From Acidobacteriota bacterium (GTDB taxonomy: Bacteria; Acidobacteriota; Terriglobia; Terriglobales; Acidobacteriaceae), in the NCBI GenBank assembly GCA_018268855.1, contig JAFDVR010000016.1, forward strand, positions 124,001 to 188,000: a stretch of DNA of 64,000 nt, given 5' to 3'. How positions within the stretch are numbered: position 1 is the first letter of the stretch; each line of letters begins with the position of its first letter. Made by a program: the position numbers and the translations under genes. Under the pieces are notes generated by a model. It did not search any database. It was not told the DNA's origin and saw nothing but the letters and a program-made list of their open reading frames with translations. Of the stretch, positions 8,153 to 22,323 are shown piece after piece.

Positions 8153-10158
8153 TGTTCGTTCTTTCTCTGCTCGCGCTCATGCTGCTGCAAAGCGCGCCCG
8201 CAACGCAATCCGCGCCACCATCTGACCAGCAGGAACCGCCACGCGGCAAGGTGCTCTTTGAGCGCCATGCAGAACCTGTTCCGGAGATACCACCTGCCAG
8301 TCCTGCACTGCATACCCGCAGCGTGCCGGCCGAACCAACATTGCCAGACACACTGCGCGACAGCTTTGTTATTACCGCATACGATCTCGACCTGCACCTG
8401 AACTACGCTACTGGAGAGGCTACTATCCGCGCCCGCATCTCCGTGCGCAACAACAGTGGGGAAGCCGCTGCGCGCATTCCATTGCAGGTTACATCTTCAA
8501 TGCACTGGCAATCCGCGCGTGTACACACAGCCAGCGGCAGCAGCGCTATTCCGTATGAAGAGCACGCTCTCATCACGGATGCCGATCACACTGGCCGCGT
8601 CAGCGAGATATGGCTTACGCCTTCGAAGCCTGTTGCGGCAGGGACATCCATCAATCTCGATCTCTTCTACGAAGGTCCGCTGGTTGAGAATGCCGCACGC
8701 CTGCTTGCCGTAGGCGCGCCTGAGTCGCAGGCCAGTGCTTCCGACTGGGACGGATTCAACTCCGCTGCTCCTGCCAGTGGCGTTCGCGGATTCGGCAATG
8801 TCCTTTGGTACCCGGTGGTTCACCGCCCACTGCATCTCGGCAAAGGCAACGAGCTCTTCAAAGCTATTGCGGAGGAACGCATCGCTGTGCAGGACATCCC
8901 GTTCCATCTGCGGCTCACGGTGGAATCGCCGACGCCGCTTACAGATGCATTTTTTTGCGGAGAACGACAGCCGCTGCAACCGCTCGCTGTTACTGAAAAG
9001 GTGTCGAATGAGGTGGATGAGAAACTGCCCATCACTGGCATTCCTACGCTCTTCACCGCCGAGTGGCGTTTCGCGCACATCGGTCAGCGCGCTCCCAGCC
9101 TCTTTATCGCTTCTGTAAAAGCGAGCACTGCGTCCAGCGGTCTGATGGAGGCCTACACGGAACGACCTGAAACGCTCGCATCGTATAACGCTGCCGCAGT
9201 GGCCGTGCGGCCTGTGATGGAAGCATGGCTTGGAGCGCGTCCGTTAGCGAAGATTACGTTGCTTGATCTTGGCGCACGTTCCGCACTGCCGTTTCAGGAC
9301 GGCACCTTGATCGTCCTCCCCATGCATATCGAAGACCAGGACCGTTTTGCTCCCGTAATGACGGAGTGGCTTACATATGCCTGGTTTCGCGCACCGGAGA
9401 CGTGGATGACCTCCGGCCTGGCGGCCTTTATGCAACGCCTATGGGCAGAGCGCGAGTTGCGCGGAGAAGATAAACGGATCGTCACGCAAAAAGAAACGGC
9501 ACTCGCACTTGCTATCTATGAATCCACAAAGCCGGAGGGCTCCGGGCTGACCTCGTCGTCTTCCGTTGTCAGCGAACGACCACCACTCACCCGCTGCGCC
9601 GATCCCATCTGCTATCGCACCAAGGGCGCAGCCGTCTTTCGCATGCTGCGCTTTCTGGTTGGCGAGGACCCGTTGCAGCAGGCATTGCAGGCCTTTCGTG
9701 ATACCAACGGTACTTCCCAGCAGTTTCAATCTCTATTGGAGCGCACCAGCGGTAAAGACCTCGGTTGGTTCTTTGACGATTGGATCTATCACGATCGTGG
9801 GCTGCCTGATCTCTCCATCGTTGGGGTTTCTCCTCGCGCTGTTTCTGGAACTACCAGCAGCGTGATCGGCTCCGGTGCGCAGACTACATCCCCCGATGCC
9901 CAGCGGGCACGCACGCGTGGCGGCTGGCTGGTTGCTGTAGAAGTGCAGAATGATGGCGAAGCTACCGCCGAGGTGCCCGTCACGTTGCGTGGAGACCAGT
10001 TCAGCACTACCGAGCCGCTGCGCATCCTTCCGCACAGTCACGCCACTATCCGCATCCTCGTTCCGGCAGAGCCCACTGAACTTCAGGTTAACGACGGTAC
10101 CGTTCCCGAACTTCGCGCCGACACCCACATCCGCACCTTGCAATCCAAAAAGCAATAG
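8152..10158 (+). CDS. Secreted M1-peptidase-fold protein lacking the zinc site
   Basis: A 668-aa exported protein with an N-terminal signal peptide of about 20 residues. The N-terminal beta domain (YDLDLHLNYATGEATIRARI) and overall layout resemble family M1 aminopeptidases. At the position of HEXXH-x18-E the sequence reads MTEWLTYAWF (about residues 403-412) and later TSGLAAFM, where active enzymes have HELAHQWF and NEGFA. All three zinc ligands are replaced, so it is probably a pseudoenzyme acting in binding or scaffolding in the periplasm. The C-terminal part includes DLGWFFDDWIYHDRGLP, typical of the M1 tail, and a beta-rich end. It overlaps the rlmB stop by one base. Confidence 0.75.
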   Translation: MFVLSLLALMLLQSAPATQSAPPSDQQEPPRGKVLFERHAEPVPEIPPASPALHTRSVPAEPTLPDTLRDSFVITAYDLDLHLNYATGEATIRARISVRNNSGEAAARIPLQVTSSMHWQSARVHTASGSSAIPYEEHALITDADHTGRVSEIWLTPSKPVAAGTSINLDLFYEGPLVENAARLLAVGAPESQASASDWDGFNSAAPASGVRGFGNVLWYPVVHRPLHLGKGNELFKAIAEERIAVQDIPFHLRLTVESPTPLTDAFFCGERQPLQPLAVTEKVSNEVDEKLPITGIPTLFTAEWRFAHIGQRAPSLFIASVKASTASSGLMEAYTERPETLASYNAAAVAVRPVMEAWLGARPLAKITLLDLGARSALPFQDGTLIVLPMHIEDQDRFAPVMTEWLTYAWFRAPETWMTSGLAAFMQRLWAERELRGEDKRIVTQKETALALAIYESTKPEGSGLTSSSSVVSERPPLTRCADPICYRTKGAAVFRMLRFLVGEDPLQQALQAFRDTNGTSQQFQSLLERTSGKDLGWFFDDWIYHDRGLPDLSIVGVSPRAVSGTTSSVIGSGAQTTSPDAQRARTRGGWLVAVEVQNDGEATAEVPVTLRGDQFSTTEPLRILPHSHATIRILVPAEPTELQVNDGTVPELRADTHIRTLQSKKQ

Positions 10159-10202
10159 ACCTGGCGGATTCCCGAAGGCGAACATTCGGCGAACTGAAAC
10201 AG

Positions 10203-10208
10203 TACAAT
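10203..10208 (+). promoter_or_regulatory. Putative -10 element of lhr (leaderless)
   Basis: TACAAT ends 6 nt before the ATG at 10215. No ribosome-binding site and no good -35 box are visible. Confidence 0.45.
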
Positions 10209-10214
10209 GACTCG

Positions 10215-14842
<4,628 letters not shown>

Positions 14843-14878
14843 TGCTCGCTAGCTCCTGACACAGATATAAAGGTAAAC

Positions 14879-16309
14879 ATGACTGGCGAGCCAATGACGC
14901 AAGGCCCTGTTTCACAACGCAATATCGACCGCTGGCTGCGGCTGCGCGAGTCTTCCAAACCTGACATCTACCGGCAGGTTGCAGCCACTGCGCGCATTGA
15001 TGATGTGCCCTACTGGTTGCAGATTCTCTTTTCTTCCGTGATCGCAACGCTCGGATTGGTATTGAACTCTCCGGCGGTCATCATTGGTGCGATGTTGATC
15101 TCGCCCCTGATGGGACCCATCATGGCGACCGGCCTTGCGATGGCATTGGGCGACATGCGATTGGCCCTTAGGGCCATAGCTACGCTCATTGCAAGTATCA
15201 TAGCGGCCGTCGCATTCTCCGCCACTCTGGTCTGGCTGCTGCCATTTCACTCGTCCACACCGGAGATACTGGCGCGCACCAACCCCACATTGCTCGACTT
15301 GGCCATCGCGATCGCTTCGGGACTCGCAGGCTCAGTAGCGACCGTGCGTATAGGCTCGTCAGAGGGTGGAGAAACGGCTCTCCCAGGAGTGGCGATTGCG
15401 GTCGCGTTGATGCCTCCGCTGTGCACCGTTGGATTCGGCGTGGGCAATGAATGGAACATGCCCACAATGATTGGCGCGGGATTGCTGTTTTTGACAAACC
15501 TTGTGGCAATCATCGCAAGCGCCTTCCTCGTATTTCTGCTTTCAGGCATGAAGACAACACAAGTTGCCGCTGCCATGGAAGAGGCGCAAACGCAACGCAG
15601 AGAGTCATCTGCAAGTCCGATCGATCATCTGTTGCAACATCGCATTTTTGCAGCAGGAGGAGTAGCAAGCAAGCTGCATTGGCGTGTGGTGATCCTGCTT
15701 GCGCTGCTTGGGCTGATTGCTGTACCTCTACGGCGTTCACTCACGCAGGTGGTTACGGAGACGCGCGACCGCGCGGCAATTCAGGATGGACTGAAGCAAC
15801 TTGCCACACCGCAGGATCTTGTCTCGCAGAAGGTTGAGTTGGGTACTCACCAGATCAGTGTGGAGTTGATTACGACGAAGCAGGTGACGCAGGAGGCAGT
15901 GCACGCTGCGTCCGAATGGATCAAGGCGCGCACAGGCAAGGATGTACAACTGCATGTGACTGAGGTGGCCAGTCGTTCAGAGGTGAACGACCTGATGCGT
16001 AAGATTGCGAACGCGCCTGTTCTCGAAACGCCAGCAGCACAGCAGCCAAAACTGAGTGCGCTGGCAGAACAGACCCGTGCGATTGTGCAACAGAAGCTTG
16101 CTGAAACATGGCCGCTGCAGACGGTGCCGCTGGAAGGCTTTGCTCTTGCGCTGGAGGGGGATGCACCCGTCTTGACGGTACGGTATGTCTCTGTGCGCAC
16201 ATTGCCTGCGGAGACGATGGCCGTATTGCAGGAAACGATGCGCAAAGCGTTAGAGTCGCCGGCGCTGCGGCTCGAGGGGAAGAGGATTCCGCCTCCACGC
16301 AAACGGTAG
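14879..16309 (+). CDS. DUF389 family membrane protein
   Basis: A 476-aa integral membrane protein. Residues about 48-240 hold six hydrophobic helices including SPAVIIGAMLISPLMGPIMA, the hallmark of DUF389 proteins, and GVAIAVALMPPLCTVGFG. A further helix lies near residue 270, followed by a soluble C-terminal domain of about 190 residues. The family is widespread in bacteria but has no assigned substrate. The ATG at 14879 follows an AAAGG ribosome-binding site; an ATG five codons later is possible. It is 36 nt after the DUF5522 gene and probably in the same transcript. Confidence 0.85.
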   Translation: MTGEPMTQGPVSQRNIDRWLRLRESSKPDIYRQVAATARIDDVPYWLQILFSSVIATLGLVLNSPAVIIGAMLISPLMGPIMATGLAMALGDMRLALRAIATLIASIIAAVAFSATLVWLLPFHSSTPEILARTNPTLLDLAIAIASGLAGSVATVRIGSSEGGETALPGVAIAVALMPPLCTVGFGVGNEWNMPTMIGAGLLFLTNLVAIIASAFLVFLLSGMKTTQVAAAMEEAQTQRRESSASPIDHLLQHRIFAAGGVASKLHWRVVILLALLGLIAVPLRRSLTQVVTETRDRAAIQDGLKQLATPQDLVSQKVELGTHQISVELITTKQVTQEAVHAASEWIKARTGKDVQLHVTEVASRSEVNDLMRKIANAPVLETPAAQQPKLSALAEQTRAIVQQKLAETWPLQTVPLEGFALALEGDAPVLTVRYVSVRTLPAETMAVLQETMRKALESPALRLEGKRIPPPRKR

Positions 16310-16405
16310 ATTGAGCTACGTACGGCACGATGCTCCACCCTTTACACAGAAAGCGTGTGAAAGAGTGGGGCGCCCGTGCTGGAGTAATTTGTTATCTGTG
16401 GATTA

Positions 16406-18625
16406 TCAATTTCCTGAAGGTGTAACTGGAGCTGGTGCGGTGGTAGACGGTGCAGCCACTGGTGTAGCGGGTGCAGCGCCAACTACTTTCACCGCACTGC
16501 GCGGGAAGCTAAACGTTCCTGCTGCATCGTCAATCACGTTCACCTGGCAGGTATAGATACCGGGTTTCAATTTATCGAGCGGTACCTCAAATTGAAAGCC
16601 AACCGCACCACGCTCTGGGATATTGAGCGATTTCGATTCCACGAGCGGCGTTTCGTACACCTTGCTGCCGCCTTGCAGAAATTCGATCGACGTGAGCACG
16701 CGCACGCCGTTCGTGCTGGGATGCGCTTTGAGTCCGCTGGCCTGAGCGTTCTCGGCAGTTGCGGCATCCGCTGCGGCTGCTTCCTTCTGCTTTGCGGGAT
16801 CGTAGACCTCGTACATCACGTACATGTGCTGGTCCTGGCGGAAGAGGTGCGCTACGTTAGGCACCCACTCGGCGCCATCGCGCACCATAGGATTGTCCTT
16901 CGCGCGTTTGCCGGAACTAGGCACGCGCTGATTCGACATGATGACGCTCGACAGCTTAAGCGATGGATCTTTCTTCATATCGGGCACATTCAGATCGGTT
17001 TCGAAACTGCCCATCGCGCCTGTCTGATTTTCGCGCACCACGATCTTCAGGTGATAGTTGCCGGGCGCGAGCGCAAATCCGGTGTTGTATTGAATGTTCT
17101 TGCGTTTTACCTGCTGGTCTTCGCCGAGGTTCAGCTTTACCGTTTCGCGAATAGTACCAACAGGAATCTTCTGCGCGTTCTTCAACTCGCCCATAATGTC
17201 GAGCGATGCCTTGTCCTTGTCACCGTTCTTGATGAACGGAATCTGCGAGCCCGGAACGATGAGCGAGAGCGGCACAAAATATTTGTTGCCGGAGAGGCGG
17301 AAGAGAAACGCCTGCAGGTAAACAGCAACATCCGTTACAGGTGATTCACTGCGCAGCGCTGTAGTGAGTGCAAGCTCGCGATCTTCATTCTTCTGATGTT
17401 CGAAGTCCGCAGGAGCATAATAGCCGGGGCGGTATTCCAACTTTACGTCGGAGCGGTTCAGTTTGACTGTCAGCTTGCGATAGCGGCCATCGCGTGCCTG
17501 GTTAGGCGAGCGGAAGCCGAGGATGTAATACGCCTCGGTGTCCTTCTGGATCTGCTGAAAGGCGGGAGCGAAGTCGTTGTTGTTGAAGAATGCCTTGCCG
17601 CCCGTATCGCTCGCGAGCGTGTTCAGCGTCTCCTGCGAGGAGAAGTTCTTGTCCAGCCGCGACTGCATCGCCTTGCCGTTATACGCGCTCACACCACGGA
17701 GGCTGCCGGTGGATGCATTGCCGACAGGCGGGATTGCCTCAAGTCCGCGCGCATCCACGGCATAGATGCTCATGTTCGCGCGTGTGGCTGCGTTGGTTGC
17801 GGCGCGCAGACTGGCCTGATTTTCAATGCCGTTGCGAGACATGCCGCCAGAGAAGTACAGCATCGATTTGCGCTGGTCGACTTTCTCCAGTGATTTCGAG
17901 ATGGACTGGATGGCATAGAGCTGGCGGTCGGTGTTGAGGTTGTTGTACTCGGTGTCGTCAGCAGTGAAATCGGAGCCGTCGTCGGCTGTTCCTTCGCTGT
18001 CGCCGGTGGTTCCTTCTCCCATGCCTTCGCTGCTGCTGCCGTTGTACTTGTTCACTGCCGCGAGCAACGCGGCTTTATCAGCGGTGAAGTCATGATCGAG
18101 TTGCAGCGATGTGCTCAGGCTGACCACTGAAACAAGATCGGCAGGCTGCATCTGTTCGTTGATGTACTTCTGCGCCGCCTCCACGGAGCGGTCGATGTCG
18201 TCCTGCTGCATCGACGAGAGATCGAAGAACATCACGATCAGGCGATGATCGCGCAGCGCTCGTGGATCCGCGGCGATGGAGTGCTCCATCATCTCCGCGA
18301 TCGTGGGCGTCTTGCCGCTGACGGTCTTTTCGTTGAGCGCAACGGCTTCATCCACATTTTGAAAATCGAACGAAGCGATCTTCATCGGTTTGCCGTCTTC
18401 AAAAATCTGAAAGTCAGATGCCTTGAGGCCTTTTACTACTTCGCCCGTCTTCTTATCGCGTACCACTACATTCGTGAGCACCATCTCGGAGCGCACGGTA
18501 AGCGTGAAAACTTTTGAGGACGAGTCGCCCTGCTGCTGAATCTGCGCGACCGCGAGCGTTGGCGCCATGAGCATGGTGGCTACGGAGGCAGCGATCGATT
18601 TTTTTACGAGTGTCTGAATATTCAT
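16406..18625 (-). CDS. Secreted VWFA-related protein of the acidobacterial type
   Basis: A 739-aa exported protein with signal peptide MNIQTLVKKSIAASVATMLM ending near residue 28. A von Willebrand A domain spans roughly residues 110-340: the metal site region reads FFDLSSMQ, so the third MIDAS residue is Met rather than Ser, and later SMLYFSGGMSRNG. The segment LTNVVVRDKKTGEVVKGL before it is typical of the VWFA-related proteins abundant in Acidobacteriota. The rest is beta-rich. It likely mediates adhesion or periplasmic complex formation. AGGAG lies 7 nt before the ATG. It is only 13 nt downstream of the TonB-dependent receptor, so the two form an operon. Confidence 0.88.
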   Translation of the reverse strand: MNIQTLVKKSIAASVATMLMAPTLAVAQIQQQGDSSSKVFTLTVRSEMVLTNVVVRDKKTGEVVKGLKASDFQIFEDGKPMKIASFDFQNVDEAVALNEKTVSGKTPTIAEMMEHSIAADPRALRDHRLIVMFFDLSSMQQDDIDRSVEAAQKYINEQMQPADLVSVVSLSTSLQLDHDFTADKAALLAAVNKYNGSSSEGMGEGTTGDSEGTADDGSDFTADDTEYNNLNTDRQLYAIQSISKSLEKVDQRKSMLYFSGGMSRNGIENQASLRAATNAATRANMSIYAVDARGLEAIPPVGNASTGSLRGVSAYNGKAMQSRLDKNFSSQETLNTLASDTGGKAFFNNNDFAPAFQQIQKDTEAYYILGFRSPNQARDGRYRKLTVKLNRSDVKLEYRPGYYAPADFEHQKNEDRELALTTALRSESPVTDVAVYLQAFLFRLSGNKYFVPLSLIVPGSQIPFIKNGDKDKASLDIMGELKNAQKIPVGTIRETVKLNLGEDQQVKRKNIQYNTGFALAPGNYHLKIVVRENQTGAMGSFETDLNVPDMKKDPSLKLSSVIMSNQRVPSSGKRAKDNPMVRDGAEWVPNVAHLFRQDQHMYVMYEVYDPAKQKEAAAADAATAENAQASGLKAHPSTNGVRVLTSIEFLQGGSKVYETPLVESKSLNIPERGAVGFQFEVPLDKLKPGIYTCQVNVIDDAAGTFSFPRSAVKVVGAAPATPVAAPSTTAPAPVTPSGN

Positions 18626-18638
18626 CGCTCTCTCCTCT

Positions 18639-21600
18639 TTAGAAGCGGTAACGTGCCTGGAGTGTCAGTTTGCGCGGTGCGGCTGCGCTGGTCACCTGTC
18701 CGTAGTAGGGGGAGTTCACTACCACGTTGATGCCGGAGTACTGCACCGTGTTGAAAACATTGCTGGCAGTGATGCGCGCTTCAATGTTCTTGGTGCCCTC
18801 GCCCAGGCGCTGCGAGCGCGACAGCGTCATGTTTACGCTCACAGTGCCGGGACCTTCGATAGCATTGCGTTGCGCCGTGCCATAACCATCTGGTGAAACA
18901 GGCGCTTCTCTGCTGAAGGCCGCTGTGTTGAACCACTTCTTCAGCGTGCCAGTGTCGGGGCCATCATTGATCGGCTGACCCACAACGCGGTCAGGCCGCT
19001 GTGTGTAGTTGCCACCCGAGGCCACCTGCGTGGATGTGCCCTGGAACTGTGGTGTGTAGTACGTTCCGCTTGCAAATTTGAAGTTGCCAGAGAAAGAGAA
19101 GCCGTCCAGGGCCGTGGACCAGAAACCGCCCTTCGTCAGCCACAGACGGTTGGGGCCAAACGGAAGTTCGGTCACGAAATCACCGCTCACCTGGTGGCGA
19201 ATGTCGAAAGTGGAGTTGCCGTACTCGAGATCGAGGCGCTTATCGATCTGTGGGATGGTGTTGTTTCCAGTTCCATTCACCGAGGAGGCGTTGTCGATGG
19301 AGTGGCCGTAGATGTAGGTCGCACCCAGTGCGATGCCGCGGCTCATGCGCTTGCGCGCGCTGACGCTGAGCGCATGGAAACGCGAGTCGCCAATGGCATC
19401 TTCGAAAAGAAATGCCTGTGTATTTACGGTCGTTGCATTTGTCGTGCTGGTGCGGTTGGGCGAACGTCGCATATCAAGGTTGGAGCCAAGGGAACCGTTG
19501 TAACCAATGTTGCCGACGATACCGAGCGGGAAGGTCTTCTGGATATCGACATTGATCACCTGCACGCGTCCGAGACGATAGAAACGATCCACCGCGAAGT
19601 TATTCTGAGTCACATTTGTGCAACCAAAAGCATTGGTGATGGTGAAACCGGAGTTGATGTTGCCGCAGTTGAACTCGTTGGCCGTATTTGTCTGAGTAAT
19701 CGCGAATGGCGGTTGATACGAAAGCGAGTTAGCGAACGAACTGTATTGCGACGTGTTGTAGTTGATGCCATATCCTGCGCGCACCACAAGTTGCTTCACG
19801 TACTTCGTCGGCGTCCATGCAATACCCAGACGTGGCGAGAACATGGTGCGATCAGGATTGATAAGCGAACGCGGAACGCCAGAAGGACGCTGGTCCGCGC
19901 GCACAACATCGACAGCCGAAAAGTCGGCGTTCGGATACAAGTTCACGAGACGGTCGTACTTTTCTACATATGGTGAGAAGTACTCATACCGCAGACCGGC
20001 ATTCAGCGTAAGGTTGTTGCGAATGCGCCAGTCGTCCTGCGCGTAGCCGCTGAAGATCCAATCGCGCAGATACGTCTTGTACTGGCCTGCCTGAATCTTG
20101 GATTGCTGTGGTGCGCCGAGCAAAAAGTCTGCGAGTCCCGCCCCTGTGCTGGTGCTGTTGGTTCCATCCTGTGTGGCGTAGCCTGTGAACGAGAGGGAAC
20201 CCATGCCGTTATTGCCACCGATCACATCGTGGTGGAGGCGGCGCACACTGAAGCCGAAGCGGTAGTTGTGTTTGTGATGATTCCAGCCAACGTATTCGCT
20301 GAGCGAGATGGTCTGCACCACGCGGTCGGATGGGGAGACGCCGCTCAATCCTGTGAAGTTGGTGATGCCGAGGGAAGGCAGGCCGCTATAGAAGCCGGGT
20401 TCAAAGCTTGCAGGACGCGGGATATTCAAGCCATTCGACGGATCGTTGAGGTTGTACGTAAAGTTGTTCGTCGTCAGCGAATGGCTGCGGTTCCAGCTTA
20501 CGGACGTGCTGACATTCAGGCGTCCGTAGCCGATCACGTATCCGGCGCTCAGGCCATAGCCTTCAGAGGATGTTTTGGAGTCGGAAGCGACAAAAGTCCG
20601 GCGGCTATCGGCGGCGCTGTGTTGATAATTGAAGCCGACATTGATGTTCTGGCGCAAGGTGTTCTGCTGCTGACGGCGTTCGCCGCGGCTGCCCCCACTG
20701 AAGCGGGAGCCAAAGAACCCGCCGCCACGCTGACCGGCATTCTGCCCGAAGTTACGCACAAAGCGCGTGGAGAGTTGCGTAACGTTCGTTCCCTGCGTTG
20801 CGATGCGCTGATAGTTGTAACCCTGCGCGGAAGAGACGTTCGGCAGAGGGAAGTAATTGAGCAGCGCTTTGGCAGCGTCGCTGATGCGCGCATTGGGGAT
20901 CTGATTGTTCGCAAACTGCGTTCCAGTCTGCGGATCATAGACAGGGCGCAGACCGCTAAGGTCGCCGCTGCGCTGCGCGAGCGTAGGCACAATGCCGGTA
21001 ATGTTGACCGGCGAGGTGCTTTTCTGTCCGGTGAAGTTAAGGAAGAGGAACTGTGCAGGGTTGGGTTGCGTCAAGCCGGGGATGTACGGCGATCCGGTAA
21101 GGCTGGCACCGTAACGGTTCGTCGCGTAATCGGGCTTGAACGGCGTTCCAGCAACAGAGAACTGTGTGGCGTCGAGAGCGGCATTGCCCGCATAGTAGTA
21201 GGCGTTGCCGTGAATCTGTCCGGGGTTGAAGCCTTTGAAGTTGCCGCGCGAGACAGAGAACCCGCCGGAACTCATGCCGCCTCCGCGTCCACCGCGCATA
21301 CTTCCGCCGCCACCACCGCGTGAACCACCTCCGCCACGCATGCCGGGACCGCCTGCGCCACTCATCATGCCCCCGAGCACGCTGACAGCGTTGTTCATGC
21401 CGTCCATGGCGGTGCCGCCGTTTTCGCGCGCTTCGCGAATGGCGTCGGCGATGCGGGTGCGTACTTCATCTTCGCTGTAATTGGCCAAGCCGTTCGTCTG
21501 GCCCATCTGTCCGCTGATGCTGACCGAGTCGCTGGAGGTGTCGAAGCCGCTGAGTGATGGAAGCGACGTACCGTTGTTCGCGTTTGAGCCTGCGGCAGTG

Positions 21601-22181
21601 GCGTCTTCGGTGGCTGCGTCTGTGCCATTGTGAACGCCGAGAGCCTGCACACCGCGTCCACTGTTCTGTACGCTCTCCATCGCTTCCACAGCGGTATCGG
21701 TGGTGGATTCTTCAGCCGTGGGCTTCACACGCGAAGCAAGTTCCAGCGTGAAGGCGGCAGCGCCTTCGTGCTGTGTGGAGTTGAGAACAATCTCCTGCGC
21801 GCCTGTGGCGAAGGCAGCCAGTTCGGCGCGGACGACGTAACGGCCATTCTTTGGGATGGCAAGGGCAAAGCGTCCGTCGACGTCGGTCGAGGTGGTGTAC
21901 TTGCGGCCGGTAAGAGTGTTGGTGGCCGTGATGGCGACGCCGGGCAGCGGGATACCGGGAGCGGCATTCTTGCCTGTCCCTCCGGCTGCCGCTACCGTGC
22001 CATGGATCTTGCCGCCTTCAACCGCAGGCGTATTTGTGACCACAGTAGGATTGGCCGGTGCCGTTATTGCAGGGGTGGCCGGTGCACTCTCCGGTGGCAT
22101 TGCCGTCTGCGCATAAGAATGTCCGGCGAATGCCAGCGCTGCCACACCGAACCAACCAGATACACGTCTACCCACGTTCAT
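18639..22181 (-). CDS. TonB-dependent receptor, Oar-like, with carboxypeptidase-regulatory domain
   Basis: A 1180-aa outer-membrane protein. After a signal peptide (MNVGRRVSGWFGVAALAFAG), residues about 45-130 form a CarboxypepD regulatory-like beta domain (GKIHGTVAAAGG ... TSTDVDGRFALAIP). A plug-like region contains a glycine/arginine/methionine-rich insert of about 45 residues (around 21241-21375), and the rest is a beta-barrel ending LTLQARYRF with terminal Phe. Such receptors in acidobacteria are thought to import oligosaccharides or other large substrates using TonB. The ATG at 22181 begins a proper signal peptide; the frame is open to an ATG at 22265, which lacks a ribosome-binding site. 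The VWFA gene follows 13 nt later. Confidence 0.92.
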   Translation of the reverse strand: MNVGRRVSGWFGVAALAFAGHSYAQTAMPPESAPATPAITAPANPTVVTNTPAVEGGKIHGTVAAAGGTGKNAAPGIPLPGVAITATNTLTGRKYTTSTDVDGRFALAIPKNGRYVVRAELAAFATGAQEIVLNSTQHEGAAAFTLELASRVKPTAEESTTDTAVEAMESVQNSGRGVQALGVHNGTDAATEDATAAGSNANNGTSLPSLSGFDTSSDSVSISGQMGQTNGLANYSEDEVRTRIADAIREARENGGTAMDGMNNAVSVLGGMMSGAGGPGMRGGGGSRGGGGGSMRGGRGGGMSSGGFSVSRGNFKGFNPGQIHGNAYYYAGNAALDATQFSVAGTPFKPDYATNRYGASLTGSPYIPGLTQPNPAQFLFLNFTGQKSTSPVNITGIVPTLAQRSGDLSGLRPVYDPQTGTQFANNQIPNARISDAAKALLNYFPLPNVSSAQGYNYQRIATQGTNVTQLSTRFVRNFGQNAGQRGGGFFGSRFSGGSRGERRQQQNTLRQNINVGFNYQHSAADSRRTFVASDSKTSSEGYGLSAGYVIGYGRLNVSTSVSWNRSHSLTTNNFTYNLNDPSNGLNIPRPASFEPGFYSGLPSLGITNFTGLSGVSPSDRVVQTISLSEYVGWNHHKHNYRFGFSVRRLHHDVIGGNNGMGSLSFTGYATQDGTNSTSTGAGLADFLLGAPQQSKIQAGQYKTYLRDWIFSGYAQDDWRIRNNLTLNAGLRYEYFSPYVEKYDRLVNLYPNADFSAVDVVRADQRPSGVPRSLINPDRTMFSPRLGIAWTPTKYVKQLVVRAGYGINYNTSQYSSFANSLSYQPPFAITQTNTANEFNCGNINSGFTITNAFGCTNVTQNNFAVDRFYRLGRVQVINVDIQKTFPLGIVGNIGYNGSLGSNLDMRRSPNRTSTTNATTVNTQAFLFEDAIGDSRFHALSVSARKRMSRGIALGATYIYGHSIDNASSVNGTGNNTIPQIDKRLDLEYGNSTFDIRHQVSGDFVTELPFGPNRLWLTKGGFWSTALDGFSFSGNFKFASGTYYTPQFQGTSTQVASGGNYTQRPDRVVGQPINDGPDTGTLKKWFNTAAFSREAPVSPDGYGTAQRNAIEGPGTVSVNMTLSRSQRLGEGTKNIEARITASNVFNTVQYSGINVVVNSPYYGQVTSAAAPRKLTLQARYRF

Positions 22182-22323
22182 TTGCCTCAATTTCAGGTAC
22201 TTCGTATTTATGTTTGGAGCCGCATCGCAAAGGACGCGGCTTCGCCTCGTTTTGGGCTCTTCCATCTCTAAGGAGGCGGGATGCCTCTATCGTACCGCTT
22301 CCATGCTTGCCAGAGCTTTGAAG

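Noticed and set aside
19194..21323. Long open frames on the plus strand (260 and 406 codons)
   Set aside because: They are antisense shadows of the TonB-dependent receptor, which has a clear signal peptide, domains and C-terminal Phe.
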